Below, one piece after another: positions 1-6,201 of a stretch of 7,083 nt of DNA (its first letter is position 1; every line of letters begins with the position of its first letter). The notes beneath the pieces were generated by a model. It was not told the origin of the DNA and did no database searches. It saw only the letters and a program-made list of their open reading frames with translations. The stretch is from Legionellaceae bacterium UBA2794. GTDB taxonomy: Bacteria; Pseudomonadota; Gammaproteobacteria; Legionellales; Legionellaceae. The stretch lies in the NCBI GenBank assembly GCA_002352055.1, contig DEHS01000028.1:19460-26542 (forward strand). The letters are read 5' to 3'. The translations under genes were made by a program, and so were the position numbers.

Positions 1-377
1 CTCTATATAATGGGGAGGTTCCCGCTTCTCGCGAAGCACTGGAACAGTTACCCGGAGTGGGTCGTAAAACTGCTAATGTGGTATTAAACACCGTCTTTGG
101 TCAACCCACAATGGCGGTTGATACTCATATTTTCAGGGTGGCTAATCGCACGGGCATTGCCAGGGGGGCCACTCCTTTAGCAGTTGAGCTGGGGCTGTTA
201 AAAAATATACCCGCGGAGTTTCTCCATGATGCACATCACTGGTTAATTCTGCATGGCCGTTATGTCTGTACCGCACGTAAGCCTCATTGCAGTACCTGTC
301 TGATTGTGGATTTATGTGACTTTAAAGATAAAAATCTGCCGTTAAACACAGAAAGTGATCGATTACATCTTAAATAA
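1..377 (+). CDS. nth: Endonuclease III, 3' part (partial at left edge)
   Basis: DNA glycosylase/AP lyase that removes oxidised pyrimidines in base-excision repair. The reading frame is open from position 3 to the TAA at 375-377 and gives 124 residues, about the last 60% of the 211-residue E. coli protein. The helix-hairpin-helix LPGVGRK is at 48-68. Its lysine (AAA, 66-68) matches catalytic Lys120 of E. coli, and the aspartate of VDTHIFRV lies 18 residues on, as Asp138 does. The four [4Fe-4S] cysteines have the family spacing C-X6-C-X2-C-X5-C (CTARKPHC, then STC, then LIVDLC). The in-frame GTG at 57 is an internal valine of the helix-hairpin-helix, not a start, because homology continues upstream of it (NGEVPASREALEQ). 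The start codon lies beyond the left edge. No disruption is visible. Confidence 0.97.
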   Translation, partial: LYNGEVPASREALEQLPGVGRKTANVVLNTVFGQPTMAVDTHIFRVANRTGIARGATPLAVELGLLKNIPAEFLHDAHHWLILHGRYVCTARKPHCSTCLIVDLCDFKDKNLPLNTESDRLHLK

Positions 378-413
378 TATGGTCTTAATAACTGCGGAGC
401 ATTAAAGACATAT
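377..413 (+). other. Imperfect hairpin just after nth
   Basis: The two arms ATATGGTCTTAAT (377-389) and ATTAAAGACATAT (401-413) can form about 12 pairs with one bulged base on each side, around a loop of AACTGCGGAGC. It starts on the last base of the nth stop codon, where a terminator would be expected. There is no T-run after it, so it is not a typical intrinsic terminator. It may instead protect the 3' end of the transcript, or be chance. Confidence 0.3.
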
Positions 414-466
414 TCACCTCTGGTAATTTTAAGGCAATACTCATAGAATAAAATCTCGCTGTGAGC

Positions 467-472
467 AGGGAG
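467..472 (+). promoter_or_regulatory. Ribosome binding site that sets the start of the 563-aa protein
   Basis: AGGGAG lies 6 bases before the ATG at 479-481. The longer reading frame could begin at GTG 461, but that codon is upstream of this site and has no purine-rich site of its own. ATG 479 is therefore the better start. Confidence 0.65.
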
Positions 473-478
473 AGCTTG

Positions 479-2170
479 ATGAGTTGGTGGACATCTGTAA
501 CAAATGGATTTAATAGTGTACATGTTAAGGTTAGTGAAACAGGTAAATGGGTTTGGGGGCACTCTACCTCTGTAATACCTTTGGTGGCCCGATCGATTAC
601 GTTCACTGCCAATGTTCTATTCCAGACATTGGAGCAAGGTTTGGCGTTACGCACGGCAATACCTGCATTATTCAATAATGAATACGCCAAGAAAGCAGTA
701 GGTGCAATGGCCTACACTATTGGTCATGATGTAGCGCCTATTATGGCACTCAATTATCTGAATAATAATTTACAGACCTTGCAGCAGGGGCATGAGCAAG
801 ATGATTGGCTCACTCCCTATTCATTTTTTTTATCAGGTTTAACCCTGGTCAATTATGGGGTACGGGCAATTACCTGGCGCCAGGGAGCTCAGGTCTTAGT
901 TCGTACTTTTATTATAGATACAGCAGCACCTGGTGCGTTCAATGTTAATAAACCATCCCCGGTTACTTTATGCGAGGGAAAGCAATGCAGCACTGAGATA
1001 AGGTTAAAGGGGCCGTTAATTGATCCCGTGGTCATGGCAGCTAATGAACTATTAATAATGGTGAGTAAATTAGTGGGCGGAGAAGTGTTGTCCTCTTTAA
1101 TTGAAATAGTAGTTTCAGGAAAATTTATTAGTGCATGGGCCACTCCAGAACGTTGTTCGGCACATAAAAATTTAATGCAGGAATCGGTGTTGTCTTTTGG
1201 TATCACCTATTGGGCTGCATCACGGATTATAGATTCTCTTTTAGAATCAACTGTTGGTATCCCTCCTTATCTGTTTCATCGTGCGTTGCGACATATGTTG
1301 ATGTTATATTTTGTTAATTTGGGGGCTCATATGAAAATTCCCCTGGTGGAACCCAAAGACGCGACTTTTTATATAGATCCTCACCGAATCTTTGAGTATG
1401 TAATGCGGGTATATGGAAATATACTTGTTGCAGGAGTTATAAAAAGAGCACCTATTGATTTTAAACTACCTGCCGGTGCCCAGCCATTCCTTCCTCTTTC
1501 AACCTTTTTGCAAGGATTGACCCGCATTATAAATAGTGATTTGGAAAAGATTAACAATAATTCCAAACCTGGCTTTTTTACTCGAGCCCGTAATACATTA
1601 TTGCCTTGGGTTGCTCCTTCGGCCTTGCAAAGTAAACGTAATTTTTTAAATGATCCGGTGATGTCACGATATTGGTCTGGATTTTCACAAGAGGTTATTT
1701 ATATTATGAAAATTGTCTGCGCAGTGGGTAGCTATCATCTCGCGAAAAAAGCCGCCTCAGCCTCGGATAGCGTAACGACTACTACCTTAAGCTGGAAATT
1801 TGATGTTCCTCCCGGTCTAATCAAAGTTGCGTTGATATTTAGTAAAGAAGAGGACTTTTGGGATCTGGCTGAGGCTCTTAAAAGGTGGTTTGAAAGGCAT
1901 AATGTCCCCAAACTTAACTTGCCTTTAGGGCGTACAGGTAAGGAAATTGCGTTAAGCGGAGATGATGTCCCTTCTAATTCAGGGTCAGAAGAGCGAGCAC
2001 CTGTGAAGGTTCTAAGTATTGCCACGCTTGCTCCTAAGGTAAAACAAAGAATACCTATCGGCTTCTATGATAAAGAGAAACGCTCTCGGGTTGTGCCTAT
2101 TGGCGAATTTGAGAATAAAGATCCAAAATCCACTAAGGAAGAAGGTTATCGTCGAATCCAGCAACAATAG
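479..2170 (+). CDS. Hypothetical hydrophobic protein, 563 aa, unknown function
   Basis: I do not recognise the family. With the ATG start chosen from its Shine-Dalgarno site, the protein has 563 residues. It is rich in moderately hydrophobic stretches (about 32-65, 112-131, 182-213, 236-253, 264-282, 310-322, 402-420) that could be membrane-associated or buried helices. There is no obvious N-terminal signal peptide; the N-terminus is tryptophan-rich (MSWW, WVW). A cysteine pair (LCEGKQC, 164-170) is separated by five residues. From about residue 455 the protein changes to a hydrophilic, charged tail, with a low-complexity linker (SGDDVPSNSGSEERAP, 493-508) and a Lys/Glu-rich end (EFENKDPKSTKEEGYRRI, 543-560). 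It lies 101 bp after nth in the same direction and is followed by a strong terminator. The tail is compatible with a Dot/Icm-type C-terminal secretion signal if the host is Legionella, but that is speculation. An integral membrane protein with a cytoplasmic tail is equally possible. Confidence 0.85.
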   Translation: MSWWTSVTNGFNSVHVKVSETGKWVWGHSTSVIPLVARSITFTANVLFQTLEQGLALRTAIPALFNNEYAKKAVGAMAYTIGHDVAPIMALNYLNNNLQTLQQGHEQDDWLTPYSFFLSGLTLVNYGVRAITWRQGAQVLVRTFIIDTAAPGAFNVNKPSPVTLCEGKQCSTEIRLKGPLIDPVVMAANELLIMVSKLVGGEVLSSLIEIVVSGKFISAWATPERCSAHKNLMQESVLSFGITYWAASRIIDSLLESTVGIPPYLFHRALRHMLMLYFVNLGAHMKIPLVEPKDATFYIDPHRIFEYVMRVYGNILVAGVIKRAPIDFKLPAGAQPFLPLSTFLQGLTRIINSDLEKINNNSKPGFFTRARNTLLPWVAPSALQSKRNFLNDPVMSRYWSGFSQEVIYIMKIVCAVGSYHLAKKAASASDSVTTTTLSWKFDVPPGLIKVALIFSKEEDFWDLAEALKRWFERHNVPKLNLPLGRTGKEIALSGDDVPSNSGSEERAPVKVLSIATLAPKVKQRIPIGFYDKEKRSRVVPIGEFENKDPKSTKEEGYRRIQQQ

Positions 2171-2238
2171 ATAATGAGAAAGTGAAGCAATTATTGTCAT
2201 ATAGAGCTCTGAAAACCCTTATTAATTTGCTTGACTAG

Positions 2239-2278
2239 CTGGTTCCCAACAAGGAACCAGTTTTAATAGTTTTAATAG
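2239..2278 (+). terminator. Intrinsic terminator after the 563-aa gene
   Basis: A perfect 8-bp stem, CTGGTTCC (2239-2246) and GGAACCAG (2253-2260), encloses the loop CAACAA and is followed at once by TTTTAATAGTTTT. It lies 69 bases after the stop codon at 2170. The tail consists of the nine-base unit TTTTAATAG twice in tandem (2261-2269, 2270-2278). It should end the upstream transcript and isolate the transporter gene downstream. Confidence 0.85.
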
Positions 2279-2291
2279 AGGGTTACAATCC

Positions 2292-2321
2292 TTGCTATGA
2301 TTGAGACAATGGTGTTATATT
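2292..2321 (+). promoter_or_regulatory. Candidate sigma-70 promoter for the VUT-like gene
   Basis: TTGCTA (2292-2297) is followed after 18 bases by TATATT (2316-2321), and TGT directly before the -10 gives an extended -10 element. It lies 13 bases after the terminator. It would give a leader of about 130-155 bases, depending on the start codon. The rest of the 2171-2454 gap holds a small AT-rich hairpin (AGTTTA/TAAACT, 2365-2381) and no other feature I can support. A promoter closer to the gene, such as TATAGA at 2431-2436, has no convincing -35. Confidence 0.4.
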
Positions 2322-2481
2322 TAAGGCCTGATTTGCTTAATAAAAAACATTGTGCTGACTCTAAAGTTTATTCTTTAAACTATTGCATAGCGCTAATTAC
2401 ACGCAGATGCTGTAGAGCTTTTACAGCTAGTATAGATCTTTAATCCAGGATCCGTTGTTATACTATGAAAATGCTTGCACG

Positions 2482-3768
2482 ATGAACCACTTAACACCTC
2501 CTCCATCCCAAACTTCTTCCGGATTTTTATTTCTCTCGGTAAGTATGATTACCTGCTTAATATTGTTAATTAATGTTTCATTTAAAATTATTCTTTTGGG
2601 AGGGATGGTGTTTGCAGTAAATAGCCTGCTCTGTCCTTTAATAGCAGGAATTTATTTATTAGTTTTAAGGAATTGTGGCGTTAAAGAACAGCGCCACATC
2701 CTTAATATTGCCTTAATTACTTTATATTTATTTTGTATTGGTGTGTATGTTCTGGTTAATTTACCCGCTGCGGAATACATGCATGATAATCCGGTATATC
2801 AAATCATTTTTGAAGATATACCCAAGAAATTCTTTGCTACTACTATTTCGTTTGCTTTAAGTTTTTATCTTCCTCATTTATTGTTCTGCTCCAAATCCTT
2901 ATTCATCCTGCACTCCCCTCGTCAATGTGTCCTTTTTGCTGTTTGCGGGGGATTATGTTTTTTTTGTATTGATTTTTATCTGCTCTTCTCTGGTCCTCAT
3001 GCGCACAGTTTCAAGCAAATTTTTATTGACTCACTGATGATTGCATCTCTTTTATTATTAGTTTTTGGCGTGAGTTATTTAACTTTTTTGCTAGGGGATT
3101 CTCGAGGAGATTCTCCCACGTTTTCTGCGAAGGAGTCGGGCTTTACCATATATCATTATCTGGTTTGTTTCGCTGTAGCGGTAATGCTGATGTGTTTGGC
3201 TTGTGAATATCGAATTGTGGCATTAGGTCGAGACAGTATTCTTTCTGCGAGTTGCATCTTTTTTCCAGTGACTATGGTTATAAGCACCATTATTGCTGAA
3301 GTCTGGGGGTATCAGGCAGGGATAAAATTTACCCTTGTCTTAATTGCGGCACAGTTTATTTTTGATGCCTTTTTAATGGGAATTGTGGCTTTTCCCTCTC
3401 CTCCATTTTTTAATTTAAATCCTTTTTACAATTACATAATGCCGCAAAGATTACCAGCAGCCTCTTTATCTCTGTTGATTGCATTTTTAAGTAATACCTT
3501 GTTGCTCCATTATTTTCAGCATTCAAAATGGCGCATGGAGCGTCCATTACGTATTTTTATAGCGAATATGTGCGCCAGCTCGTTACTATGTCTGGTTGAT
3601 TACAGCCTTCTTTTTGGTGGAATCTATCCCTATGACCAAATAGTTACTTTGGCAACCAATGTTTGGCAATATAAATTAGTCACCACTTTAATCGTATTGC
3701 CCCTCGTTATATGGTTGTGCAAACTTCTGGAAAAAAACAATTTATTAGCTTTTGCCTGTGAACAATAA
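2482..3768 (+). CDS. Internally duplicated VUT/YhhQ-like membrane transporter
   Basis: Predicted inner-membrane protein of 428 residues with about 12 transmembrane helices, six per half (roughly 14-34, 36-62, 73-95, 117-136, 148-170, 180-204; then 224-245, 250-272, 281-304, 325-345, 357-379, 393-416). The second half resembles the VUT/YhhQ family, whose E. coli member imports the queuosine precursors preQ0 and preQ1: FPVTMVISTIIAEVWGYQAG (261-280) is the family's most recognisable stretch. The first half aligns with the second at an offset of about 210 residues, so the gene looks like a fused tandem duplicate, about twice the family's usual 200-240 residues. A hydrophilic linker (about 205-222) joins the halves. 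The start is uncertain: TTG 2455 has AGGA only four bases upstream, while ATG 2482 has a weak site but begins a normal cytoplasmic N-terminus. The substrate is unknown; queuosine precursor is an inference from the family. Confidence 0.65.
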   Translation: MNHLTPPPSQTSSGFLFLSVSMITCLILLINVSFKIILLGGMVFAVNSLLCPLIAGIYLLVLRNCGVKEQRHILNIALITLYLFCIGVYVLVNLPAAEYMHDNPVYQIIFEDIPKKFFATTISFALSFYLPHLLFCSKSLFILHSPRQCVLFAVCGGLCFFCIDFYLLFSGPHAHSFKQIFIDSLMIASLLLLVFGVSYLTFLLGDSRGDSPTFSAKESGFTIYHYLVCFAVAVMLMCLACEYRIVALGRDSILSASCIFFPVTMVISTIIAEVWGYQAGIKFTLVLIAAQFIFDAFLMGIVAFPSPPFFNLNPFYNYIMPQRLPAASLSLLIAFLSNTLLLHYFQHSKWRMERPLRIFIANMCASSLLCLVDYSLLFGGIYPYDQIVTLATNVWQYKLVTTLIVLPLVIWLCKLLEKNNLLAFACEQ

Positions 3769-3772
3769 AAAG

Positions 3773-3792
3773 GTGGCGTGATTATTCTCCAC
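3773..3792 (-). terminator. Possible weak terminator for glmU
   Basis: On the minus strand GTGG (3792-3789) can pair with CCAC (3776-3773) across a 12-base loop, followed by CTTTTTATT running into the end of the convergent transporter gene. The stem is only four pairs, so this is weak. The gap between the two convergent stop codons is 38 bp and contains nothing better. Confidence 0.3.
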
Positions 3793-3806
3793 AGGCTCGA
3801 TGACTA

Positions 3807-5186
3807 TTATTTCTCGATCTTAACTGGTCTCTTCCATCCGTAATAAGTGGTTTGTTTAGATTCGGTGAGCGTTAACTCATCAGCGGGTACGTTCCTGCGA
3901 ATAGTACTTCCTGCCCCGATGGTAGCATTAGCCCCAATTGTAACAGGTGCGACTAATTGCGTATCGGAACCAATAAATGCACCATCCCCTATAGTGGTTT
4001 GATGTTTGTTGGCGCCATCATAATTACACGTAATAGTCCCCGCGCCAATGTTAACTTTTCTTCCTAAATTTACGTCCCCAAGATAGCTCAGATGGCTGGC
4101 TTTAGTTCCTTCCCCAAAAGTAGCTTTTTTGGTTTCTACAAAATTTCCTATTTTACAGTGGGCCGCGAGTCTGGTTCCTGTCCTAAGCCTGGCAAAAGGT
4201 CCTATGTGACAATGTGTATCAATGTCACATCCATCCAAAACACTATTGGCATGAATCACTGAATGGGCACCCAATTGCACGTTGGTCAAAGTACAATTAG
4301 GTCCGATATGACATCCATCACCTATGATTACTTTTCCAGTAAACACACAATTAATATCAATAAATACATCCTTGCCACACACTAATTCACCACGCACATC
4401 AAATCGATGAGCATCGGCAAGCATCACGCCTTGAGTTAAAAATTGTTCCGCCAATCGATGCTGCCAGATTCGCTCAAGCTGTTGCAATTGCAAGCGATTG
4501 TTAACCCCCTGGATTTCCATTGGATTTTCAACAGTAAGGGACGTAATAGGGATGCCATTTTGAGTAGCCAGGGCTATAATTTCGGTTAAATAGTATTCGC
4601 CTTGGGCGTTTTGATTCTTAAGTAGTGGTAACCATTCGGCAAGATTCTCACCCTTGGTGCAGCAAATACCGCTGTAAATTTCATTTATTTTTCGCTCTTG
4701 CTCCGTTGCATCTTTTTCTTCTACAATGGCAGAAATAATACCTTGATCGTTACGGATAATACGTCCCAGGCCATGGGGGTCGGGTAATCGGGCGACCAGT
4801 AGCGCTAATCCACGATGCTGTGTTTCTGTCTTATTGCATTCGATTAAAGCTTGTAAGGTTTGTGTTTGAATCAAGGGTACATCAGCCGATAAAATAAGCA
4901 CTTGAGCGTCAGGTGTAATATACGGTAACGCTTGCATCACCGCATGACCGGTGCCAAGCTGCTCTGCCTGATATACCCAATTGACCGGGATGTCTGGAAT
5001 CGACTGTTTAATTTGCTCTCCGCTATGGCCATAAATAATATGTATGCCTTGGGGATTAAGCTCTTGCGCCGTTTCTATGACGCGAAGTAACATGGATTTT
5101 CCAGCTAATTGATGTAGAACTTTAGGGATATCGGAGTACATGCGCTTGCCTTGGCCCGCAGCTAAAATAATAATTTGTAAATTCAT
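3807..5186 (-). CDS. glmU: Bifunctional GlmU: GlcN-1-P acetyltransferase / GlcNAc-1-P uridyltransferase
   Basis: Cytoplasmic enzyme making UDP-N-acetylglucosamine, the precursor of peptidoglycan and lipopolysaccharide, in the last two steps of the pathway. It has 459 residues against 456 in E. coli. The N-terminal uridyltransferase domain shows the nucleotide loop LAAGQGKRM (8-16), Lys22, QAEQLGTGHAV (73-83), the metal-binding aspartate in SADVPL (Asp102) and Asn230 in GVNNRLQL. The C-terminal left-handed beta helix (about 255-435) has hexapeptide repeats and the acetyltransferase residues Arg335, Lys353/354, His365 and Tyr368 (in SHLSYLGD), Asn379 and Lys394, all matching E. coli positions shifted by two. 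It ends in GWKRPVK, as the family does. The ATG at 5186 has no close Shine-Dalgarno site; the nearest AGGA is 13 bases upstream. The gene stands alone, convergent with the transporter and divergent from the 284-aa gene. It appears intact and essential. Confidence 0.98.
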   Translation of the reverse strand: MNLQIIILAAGQGKRMYSDIPKVLHQLAGKSMLLRVIETAQELNPQGIHIIYGHSGEQIKQSIPDIPVNWVYQAEQLGTGHAVMQALPYITPDAQVLILSADVPLIQTQTLQALIECNKTETQHRGLALLVARLPDPHGLGRIIRNDQGIISAIVEEKDATEQERKINEIYSGICCTKGENLAEWLPLLKNQNAQGEYYLTEIIALATQNGIPITSLTVENPMEIQGVNNRLQLQQLERIWQHRLAEQFLTQGVMLADAHRFDVRGELVCGKDVFIDINCVFTGKVIIGDGCHIGPNCTLTNVQLGAHSVIHANSVLDGCDIDTHCHIGPFARLRTGTRLAAHCKIGNFVETKKATFGEGTKASHLSYLGDVNLGRKVNIGAGTITCNYDGANKHQTTIGDGAFIGSDTQLVAPVTIGANATIGAGSTIRRNVPADELTLTESKQTTYYGWKRPVKIEK

Positions 5187-5248
5187 GAGATTTATGATTT
5201 CCTAGGTAATAACATAATAGGTTTTCAATTAGCCAGTCTGCCCCAATG

Positions 5249-5276
5249 TTATGAATGATGTAAATACTTATATTAT
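5249..5276 (+). promoter_or_regulatory. Candidate promoter for the 284-aa gene
   Basis: TATTAT (5271-5276) is a good -10 in an AT-rich block; TTATGA (5249-5254), 16 bases upstream, is a poor -35. A start near 5283 would leave a leader of about 20 bases that just includes the ribosome binding site. The same 117-bp intergenic region must also hold the glmU promoter on the other strand, where TATTAT (5219-5214) is a possible -10. Confidence 0.35.
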
Positions 5277-5290
5277 AAAAATTGCAGTAA

Positions 5291-5296
5291 AAGGAG
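5291..5296 (+). promoter_or_regulatory. Strong ribosome binding site of the 284-aa gene
   Basis: AAGGAG lies seven bases before ATG 5304. It is the best Shine-Dalgarno site in the window. It fixes the start at 5304 rather than at the internal ATG at 5361 (residue 20). Confidence 0.85.
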
Positions 5297-5303
5297 TGTA
5301 GCA

Positions 5304-6158
5304 ATGACCATTTTTGTTAAAGTAGCAAAAATACTTATCATTAAAGTTCTCGATAGGTCAATGGAGGAAGCCAGTGGAAAAAATCAGGGGTTGTTTAGTG
5401 CCTTTCGTGATACGGAGCTCTCCGGAAAGCAAAAGAATTTAACCCTAAAATTGCGAAGAATAATTGAGGACCTTAAGGGTGATGGTGAAGATGTAGAAAA
5501 TCTTGCTAATATAAGGAACACTATCAGTGAAATTGATATAGAAGTTGAAAAGACTCGAAAACAAGCAACTCCGGCACGTCCTCGAGGTAATTTGAATGAC
5601 ACTTTGGTCGATATTAATTCAAAACTGGATAGATTTTATAATGCTCTTAAGAGTTTAGCATTCAAACTGATTAACATCCCTGATGACGAAGACGTCTTTA
5701 ATATTTTTTGCAAACACGCAGCTTTTTATTTTGGTGAAAATATTTTTTTTCCAGAAACTGAAAATTTACTGGACAAAGCCTTGGCGATTACGGGTTTATC
5801 TGCGCCAGTAGACATTAGAGACAATAAAGAAGATTGCCTGATTACTCATCTCATATCGTGTAAAAAAACCCTGGATTCAATTAAAGAGGGATTTGAATAT
5901 GAAGATGAACGCAAAAAATCAGTTATAAATGCAATTGAATCGATTCAAAGAGGTAATACTGATATTTGTAATGACGCTAAATACACAAGTTTTATCCCTA
6001 TAAGTCCAATTCCCGATGTTACCTTTGTTCCTCGAGTCAGATTAGAAGCGCTGTCTATTAAACCCAGTAGAGGCCGATTGAGGGAATCAATGAACGAAGC
6101 GTTAAAGGAAATAGAGAAAATATACACGGAACAAACCAGTTATTTAAATATGAAGTGA
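5304..6158 (+). CDS. Hypothetical charged helical protein, 284 aa, unknown function
   Basis: I do not recognise this protein. A strong ribosome binding site supports the start and makes expression likely. The first 18 residues (MTIFVKVAKILIIKVLDR) alternate hydrophobic and basic residues and could form an amphipathic, membrane-touching helix; they are too charged for a typical signal peptide. Residues 40-90 (KQKNLTLKLRRIIEDL, then IRNTISEIDIEVEKTRKQ) and 98-125 are highly charged with heptad-like leucine/isoleucine spacing, suggesting coiled coil or a helical bundle. A more globular middle follows (about 126-195, with aromatic HAAFYFGENIFF), then a proline-rich strip (FIPISPIPDVTFVP, 230-243) and a final charged helix (MNEALKEIEKIYTEQ, 263-277). 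There are no transmembrane segments or recognised catalytic motifs. It sits between glmU (divergent) and ansA (convergent, 43-bp gap). The acidic helix near the C-terminus followed by SYLNMK resembles Dot/Icm substrates in a general way; this is a hypothesis only. Confidence 0.8.
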   Translation: MTIFVKVAKILIIKVLDRSMEEASGKNQGLFSAFRDTELSGKQKNLTLKLRRIIEDLKGDGEDVENLANIRNTISEIDIEVEKTRKQATPARPRGNLNDTLVDINSKLDRFYNALKSLAFKLINIPDDEDVFNIFCKHAAFYFGENIFFPETENLLDKALAITGLSAPVDIRDNKEDCLITHLISCKKTLDSIKEGFEYEDERKKSVINAIESIQRGNTDICNDAKYTSFIPISPIPDVTFVPRVRLEALSIKPSRGRLRESMNEALKEIEKIYTEQTSYLNMK

Positions 6159-6201
6159 ATTGGATGAGGACATCATGTGGTGATCTAATTTAAATGTAAA
6201 T

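Noticed and set aside
57..377. A 106-residue protein starting at GTG 57.
   Set aside because: This is the C-terminal part of endonuclease III. Homology and the open frame continue upstream to the window edge.
889..1206. 105-residue minus-strand reading frame inside the 563-aa gene.
   Set aside because: It lies wholly within a longer + strand gene that has a good ribosome binding site. No family resemblance was seen.
2321..2350. Short stem TTAAG/CTTAA followed by TAAAAAACA, recalling the 3' end of a preQ1-I riboswitch upstream of a possible queuosine-precursor transporter.
   Set aside because: The loop GCCTGATTTG cannot pair with the bases after the A-run (CATTG), so the required pseudoknot is missing. 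The stem also overlaps the best promoter's -10, so it would not be fully transcribed from there.
3796..3828. Direct repeat CTCGAT (3796-3801 and 3823-3828) at the end of glmU, considered as an attachment-site trace.
   Set aside because: It is only six bases, one copy is inside the glmU coding region, and no integrase or tRNA gene is nearby. Chance is the simplest explanation.
5122..5304. 60-residue minus-strand reading frame overlapping the glmU start.
   Set aside because: It overlaps glmU out of frame, has no recognisable composition or ribosome binding site, and covers the shared promoter region.
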